Source: Colletotrichum lupini (Eukaryota; Ascomycota; Sordariomycetes; Glomerellales; Glomerellaceae). From it: a DNA stretch of 64,000 nucleotides. Shown piece by piece: positions 59,636 to 64,000 of this stretch (the stretch's first letter is position 1; each line of letters begins with the position of its first letter). The DNA is taken from assembly GCF_023278565.1 (NCBI RefSeq), contig NC_064676.1, forward strand, positions 5,952,001 through 6,016,000, given 5' to 3'. Position numbers and translations under genes: made by a program. The notes beneath the pieces are model-generated. The model saw only the letters and a program-made list of their open reading frames with translations, made no database searches and was not told the DNA's origin.

Positions 59636-61953
59636 TCAGTCATCCTCCTCCTCGACATCCGGCTGCTTAATAGCATACCCCTCCACAAACCCCTCCGGAT
59701 CACATATCCTCTCGAGACTAATTCCATTCGCAGCAACCCACTCCCACACAAACGCCTTATTAACCTTCACCCTTGGTACATCAGGTCGCGGCCCAGCATC
59801 CGCGTCCTCCATCTCAACATCCTCATCCTCCCCATCCTCTTCTTCCACCGCCTCCTCGTCAGCATCGCCCTCCCCAGCTATTTTCTTCACCTTCTTCTTC
59901 TTCGCCGGCGGCTTCCCAGGCCCCAGTCCAGCCTCCACGACAACACCCATATCCCGTAACGTGGCAAGACAATCATCCAACGCGATCCACGTCGCCCGGC
60001 TGCAGTCCTCGAGGTCAACCAACAACGCCGGATCCGCGTCACCTGCTACTCGACCATTACTCGGACACCCCAACACCCACCTCGCGATCTCCCCACCCCA
60101 AAACCGCTTATACCCCTTCCTCCCTAGTTCCGAAATAGGTTTCTCCGGCCCGCCCAGCACGCCCTCGCGCCGCGAGATCTCGTACGATACGCTCATGAGC
60201 AGTGCGCCGAGCCCCTTTTTCTGCAAGGGCGGGAAGACGAGGATGCAGGCTAGGTTGTTGTTGTCCCACGACATTTTCTCTTTTGAGAAGAAGCCGACAA
60301 TGTGTGGACGTGGTGGTGGTGACGGGGGCGGTTGTGGCGGCTGCGCTGATGCTGTCGCTATTGCCGTCGAGTCTTGTTGGGAGGAAGGGTGTGGTTTGGG
60401 GGCCGGGGGTGTATAGACTAGGAGGAAGTAGTTGAAGCCGCGGACGTCGAAGAAGACGGACTTGTTGTCGAGGAAGAGTTTTGCGAATAGGGAAAGATTC
60501 TGGCAGAAGAGCTGGCGTGAATTGTGTTAGTCAAAATGTGTCTGCCTCGCAGAAGTCTTCTCTCACTATGAGAAAAACAGAAAAGGGACCAAGGTCGGGT
60601 ACTCACCACATCCTGCTCGCCATCAACTTCCCATACACTCCACTCCCCCTCATCAGTAACATACTCTTCGGTATATTTCGGCGCAACATTCGTCTTCTTC
60701 CCCGTCGTCCGCGCAATCTCCTTACGCACCAGCCTCCGACCCCGTGGGTGCCGGTAGATCTTCCGTCCCGGCACTACCCCGTTGCGCTCGCACATGCGGA
60801 CGTGGCCCCACCAAGCCACGAGCTCCTTGGAGTACTTGAAGCACATGGGACACACGTATAACCTGTCGAGCATGGGCGCGTCGCCGCCCTTTCGGTGCTG
60901 GTTCTTGGCGCCGCCGTTGCTGTTGCTGCTGTTGTTTGCGCTGGCAGCGTCGTGTGTAAGGGGGTTTTTGCTCCCGCCGCCGCCCGTTTTTGCACCCGCG
61001 GCCTCGCCGAGGACTTCTTTGCCGTAGTAGGATGGGTACCACGCCCGGAAACAGATGTTGCCGAGCATCACCTTGTCGATGTTTCGATCGGTCCGTGGGG
61101 CGGACTTATCTGCTGTCCTCTGGGGAGGGACAGGTGGTGGAGGCGGGGCCGCCGCCGCTGGCGGCTTGGAGGGTGTTGATGTCGATGTCGGGTGTACGGG
61201 CACAGGGACGGCGGTAACGGTAGCAGGAATGGTGTGGTGATAGGGAGGTCGCGTCGTCGTCGTCGTCGTCGTCGTTGTTGTAGTTGTCGTCGAGGAGATT
61301 GGCCGGAAGTGCTGCGTTATGGGCGGCTGGCTTGTGGGAGGGCTCGGACGGACGAGGCTGCCTCCGGTGCGATTGCGGTGAACTTGTGTCTGGGGTGCGT
61401 GGTACGTGATCTTTGGCGCGACGAGCGTCACGGGCCTGACGTTTTCTTTTGCGTCTTTGAATGCCATTTTGGGCGACGATGAGTCGTTTGCGTTTGCGCT
61501 CTCACGTCGTTGACGCGTTACGCGGGGTTCCTGTGGTGTGGGTGTTGCGGGTTGACCGACCGCTCGTGGTATAGATAACTGCTGCTGCTGCTGCTGCTGC
61601 TGCTGTGGTAGATGTGATGCTGATGACGATATTGGCGGTATCGGTATCGGTATGGGCGTCTCGGAGATCTTGGATGCGGGGTACGGCTTAGAATTGGAAG
61701 GACGACGTCCACTGATACGCTTGTCTTCAGCGGCACCGGCGGCGGCCGTGGAGGGGTGCAAGGGTTGCGGGTGCGATGCGGTGGCGGAGGTCGGGATCGG
61801 AGGGGGCAGAATCGGAGTCTGACGCGTTGCGCGACGCGTCGTCGTCGGATCGGCGGTTGTTGCGCCGGCGGCGGCGGCGGCGGCGACAGCAGCGGCAGCC
61901 GGGATGGGAGGTTCGGGCTCGTCGTGGGGTCGCTTGCGCTTCGCCGGCGCCAT
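59636..61953 (-). CDS. MYST-family histone acetyltransferase (SAS2-like)
   Basis: Two exons, 60607-61953 and 59636-60511, intron 95 bases, 740 residues. The ATG at 61953 (MAPAKRKRPHDEP, a basic NLS-like start) is chosen over one at 62055. Residues 1 to about 300 are low-complexity, with Ala, Gln and Thr runs. Then come MYST blocks: IDKVMLGNICFRAWYPSYYG, the C2HC zinc finger YVCPMCFKYSKE...H..C at about 366-388, LFCQNLSLFAKLFLDNKSVFF just after the intron, the acetylated-lysine block GFFSKEKMSWDNNN at about 520, LACILVFPP with the conserved Cys, the acetyl-CoA loop QKKGLG at about 545, catalytic Glu in SYEISRREG, and GGPEKPISELGRKGY. All key residues are present, so it should acetylate lysines, probably on histone H4. 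No chromodomain is visible, which argues against Esa1; SAS2-like is inference. A Pro-rich loop sits in the catalytic core and an acidic tail follows it. Confidence 0.88.
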
Positions 61954-62626
61954 GCTCAGGGGAGAGCGAGGCGAGGATCGTGTGGTGGACGATGATGTTA
62001 CGCAGCGACTCACGAGGTATGCGGTGAGAGTTCCGGAGCGCGCGAATGGAATCAATTAAACTTTGGGGCCTCGTGGGCGGGAGTGACCTTGCAGGGGTTG
62101 AGGATCGAGAGACTTGCGTAAGAGAGAGAGAGATTCAGATCGGTCGGAGGATTGAATGGGTCCTACGACCGTCGAACTGAGACAATTTCGTGCGAATCTT
62201 CAGTGTGGGAGCATGGGAAAAGCTGTCTCACATGGTCAAGAGCGATGGGTTGAGTCACGAGCTTGGAGGCGCGCTGCGATGGGAATGTGCTGGGCGCAAT
62301 TCGTGTTTCAATTGGCGATCTGTTGTTGGTTCAGGTCCATTGCGACCGAGTGCGACCGAGACTTCTGCGTCCTTTCCGTTTGGAAGCAATGACGTTGGAG
62401 CTTACATAATATGAGCTGGTCCGTCAACATTATCTTGTCTTTATCGTTATCGGGAGATAGGTAGGTAGTTACCCCAAGCCATCATCGGAGGGGAAGCCAC
62501 ACAGCCCTCGCTACATGCATGCGCAACAAAATTTCCGCCAGAAAAAACAAAACAAAATCCCCCGAAAAAAGTAAGAACACACGATGTCAACCCACGCAAA
62601 AGAAAACGAAATACCGTCAAAATATG
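61954..62626. other. Intergenic, acetyltransferase promoter region
   Basis: 673 bases without a supported gene. It includes a GA run near 62124-62134 and a TAGGTAGGTAG motif near 62459-62470. An A-rich stretch at 62525-62600 lies downstream of the tRNA gene, where a T-run terminator would be expected on the minus strand. Confidence 0.5.
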
Positions 62627-62710
62627 AGGTCCATCCAGGATTCGAACCTGGGCCTACGGAAGGTTCTGAGAATCAGAATCCGACGTCCTAACCAACTAGA
62701 CTAATAGACC
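62627..62710 (-). tRNA. tRNA-Gln (anticodon CTG) with 11-base intron
   Basis: Read on the minus strand it folds as a full cloverleaf: acceptor GGTCTAT/ATGGACC with discriminator T, D stem GTCT/GGAC, anticodon loop TTCTGA with CTG at 62676-62674, variable AGGC, T arm CCAGG-TTCGAAT-CCTGG. An 11-base intron (62662-62672) follows position 37, and its TCAG can pair with the anticodon CTGA, as in normal nuclear tRNA precursors. Mature length is 73. The bottom pair of the anticodon stem (27-43) is a T-T mismatch. It would decode CAG. Confidence 0.9.
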
Positions 62711-62915
62711 TGACACGGTTTATTGACTGTTGGTAGAGCAGTGGCTTGTGGTGCTCATGATCCCAAGCCTCGAGTGGAGTCCTGACGCCGATGGCAAGCC
62801 TCTCGTCGCCTCCGTCACGACGCCCTCAATCCATTGATGGCTATCTTCCGGCCCAGTCTGACTGAGAGCCTCAACCCTCAGAGAGACCTCGCTGGAGGTT
62901 CTAGTTGGAGAGACC

Positions 62916-64000
62916 TCAGTGTTTGCGTGTCGCGCAGAACGGACCTTTGGCGTTCATGACTCGGTCCAGCGTGTCGTCGTTGCTGTCCCAGTCTTTGACG
63001 AGGAGTTGCTGTTTTCGCCGAGCAAAGCCAGCGTCACGGTTACGATACACGGAGTCAATTTTGCGCACGTCGTTCTTGTCACTGGTCATCCACCGCAGCT
63101 CCTCGTCGAGGAACCTCGTATAAGTCATGTCAGTACCGAATCTGGCCTTGACGTTAGCTTCGAGGTGGGCATCAACCGCCTTCTCAAGGGCCTTGTCGTC
63201 CTTCGTTGGCGCCGATATCGAGTGGAGCTCTGGCATTGTCGAATCCGCCGACGGGTTGAATGTAGGCTCTTTGCGATGCGGTTCGGGAAGAATGGAGTCA
63301 GCGCTGTAGTACAGCAAGGAGCTGTTCAAGACAGCGGCGTCGATCCTTCGCAACTCTGGCGGTGTGATCGGGCAGTGGCCGAGGTTCAGGTACTCGAGAG
63401 TCTGATTTGTCGACAACAGCTCGCAGAGAACTGGAGCAGAGGCATTTTGGATGTAATTCCATGCCTGGCCGAGGTCGAGGGTCGCATATGCCTGGCCTAC
63501 ATCCAACATGCGCATACCGGGATGCGACGTGACAGCCCGGAAGATGTCAATGGCGCCTTCAGTAGTCAGACCGGCAGATTGGAGTGACAGCCGCTGGAGT
63601 TTGGTGGCCTGGCGGATTCCGGAAGCGAGCACCTGCGCGCCTTCATCGCCCAGTGGGTTGCATGACAGGTAGAGCGAGGCGATTCCGCAGGCAGGGGAGG
63701 ATAAGAAAGCGGCGATGGCAGAAGCGGCCTTGGTCGATATGCCGTTTCCGTTGAGGTATATATTTCGCAGGGGTAGTTTCTTACGGCCGGGAACCGCAGA
63801 GGAAAAAGTTGTCAGACGTTGGAAGAGCTCTGCGATGCCCGCATCACCCAGCTCAGTCTGGTCGAGGTCCAGAGTGCGGAGGTTTTTGGTCTCGGTGATG
63901 AGCCGGAATACATCTGCAGCGGCTACGGGACCTAGCGGGTTTCGTTTCAGCCAGATGTTCGTCACTGCGTCTGAGTCTACCAAGGCATCGACAAGGACCC
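62916..64000 (-). CDS. Leucine-rich-repeat protein (RNI-like), 5' end beyond window
   Basis: The frame is open from the right edge to the stop at 62916, about 360 codons, and no ATG near the edge is convincing, so the gene starts outside. Residues from the edge onward form ribonuclease-inhibitor-type LRRs of about 28-30 residues with the L-x-L-x-x-N/C/T-x-L pattern: NIWLKRNPLG, TLDLDQTELGDAG, NIYLNGNGIS, SLYLSCNPLGDEG, RLSLQSAGLT and YLNLGHCPIT. The C-terminal 110 residues leave the repeat and are charged (DEELRWMTSDKNDVRKI). Such proteins are usually binding scaffolds in the cytosol; partner and role are unknown. No NACHT or other domain is visible in the part seen. Confidence 0.8.
   Translation of the reverse strand, partial: VLVDALVDSDAVTNIWLKRNPLGPVAAADVFRLITETKNLRTLDLDQTELGDAGIAELFQRLTTFSSAVPGRKKLPLRNIYLNGNGISTKAASAIAAFLSSPACGIASLYLSCNPLGDEGAQVLASGIRQATKLQRLSLQSAGLTTEGAIDIFRAVTSHPGMRMLDVGQAYATLDLGQAWNYIQNASAPVLCELLSTNQTLEYLNLGHCPITPPELRRIDAAVLNSSLLYYSADSILPEPHRKEPTFNPSADSTMPELHSISAPTKDDKALEKAVDAHLEANVKARFGTDMTYTRFLDEELRWMTSDKNDVRKIDSVYRNRDAGFARRKQQLLVKDWDSNDDTLDRVMNAKGPFCATRKH

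Noticed and set aside
60418..60606. Continuation of the acetyltransferase frame without splicing
   Set aside because: Unspliced translation loses MYST similarity after the valine at 60607, whereas the 95-base intron restores the LFCQNLSLFAKLF block in phase.

Overview
The window is nuclear DNA of a filamentous ascomycete, most likely a Sordariomycete. The evidence is short GT-AG introns with CTAAC/CTGAC-type branch sites, a complete frequency (frq) circadian-clock gene, a Zn(II)2Cys6 regulator, and two AT-rich blocks of retrotransposons carrying the footprint of repeat-induced point mutation (RIP: CpA to TpA, CpG kept). Genus cannot be settled by eye. Exons were placed by hand from reading frames, splice sites and phase; in every spliced gene reported as intact the joined coding length is a multiple of three.

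Layout. 1-3011: no convincing gene. 3012-18138: a compact gene island with a mitochondrial RCC1-repeat protein (FMP25-like, minus), COG3 of the Golgi tethering complex (plus), a protein kinase with a C-terminal propeller-like half (plus), a CorA-like membrane protein (minus) whose stop codon abuts that of the kinase, a small 59-residue hypothetical gene (minus), and frq (minus). 18139-27147: about 9 kb without a recognisable gene upstream of frq, containing a (GATC)n motif in the probable leader. 27148-29470: a Zn(II)2Cys6 transcription factor (plus).

30015-44166 is a nested retrotransposon block. An outer Ty1/copia element (minus) is interrupted by a full-length copy of the same family in the opposite orientation, and both five-base target-site duplications are still readable. 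A 190-bp solo LTR of a second family sits inside the inner copy. 44682-45601 is a broken short-chain dehydrogenase gene. 46078-47338 encodes a secreted Asn/Pro-rich protein with about nine tandem units. 49780-59130 is the second AT-rich block, dominated by a complete 8.0-kb Ty3/gypsy chromovirus (minus), source family of the solo LTR, which carries an extra degraded reading frame on the opposite strand between the chromodomain and its 3' LTR.

59636-64000 returns to gene-rich DNA: a MYST-family histone acetyltransferase (minus), an intron-containing tRNA-Gln(CTG) (minus) and the 3' part of a leucine-rich-repeat gene running off the right edge (minus).

The genes are mostly unrelated housekeeping and regulatory genes, not an operon or a biosynthetic cluster. 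The most unusual parts are the transposon archaeology, the antisense frame in the gypsy element, the secreted repeat protein, and the frq 5' exon/intron arrangement.
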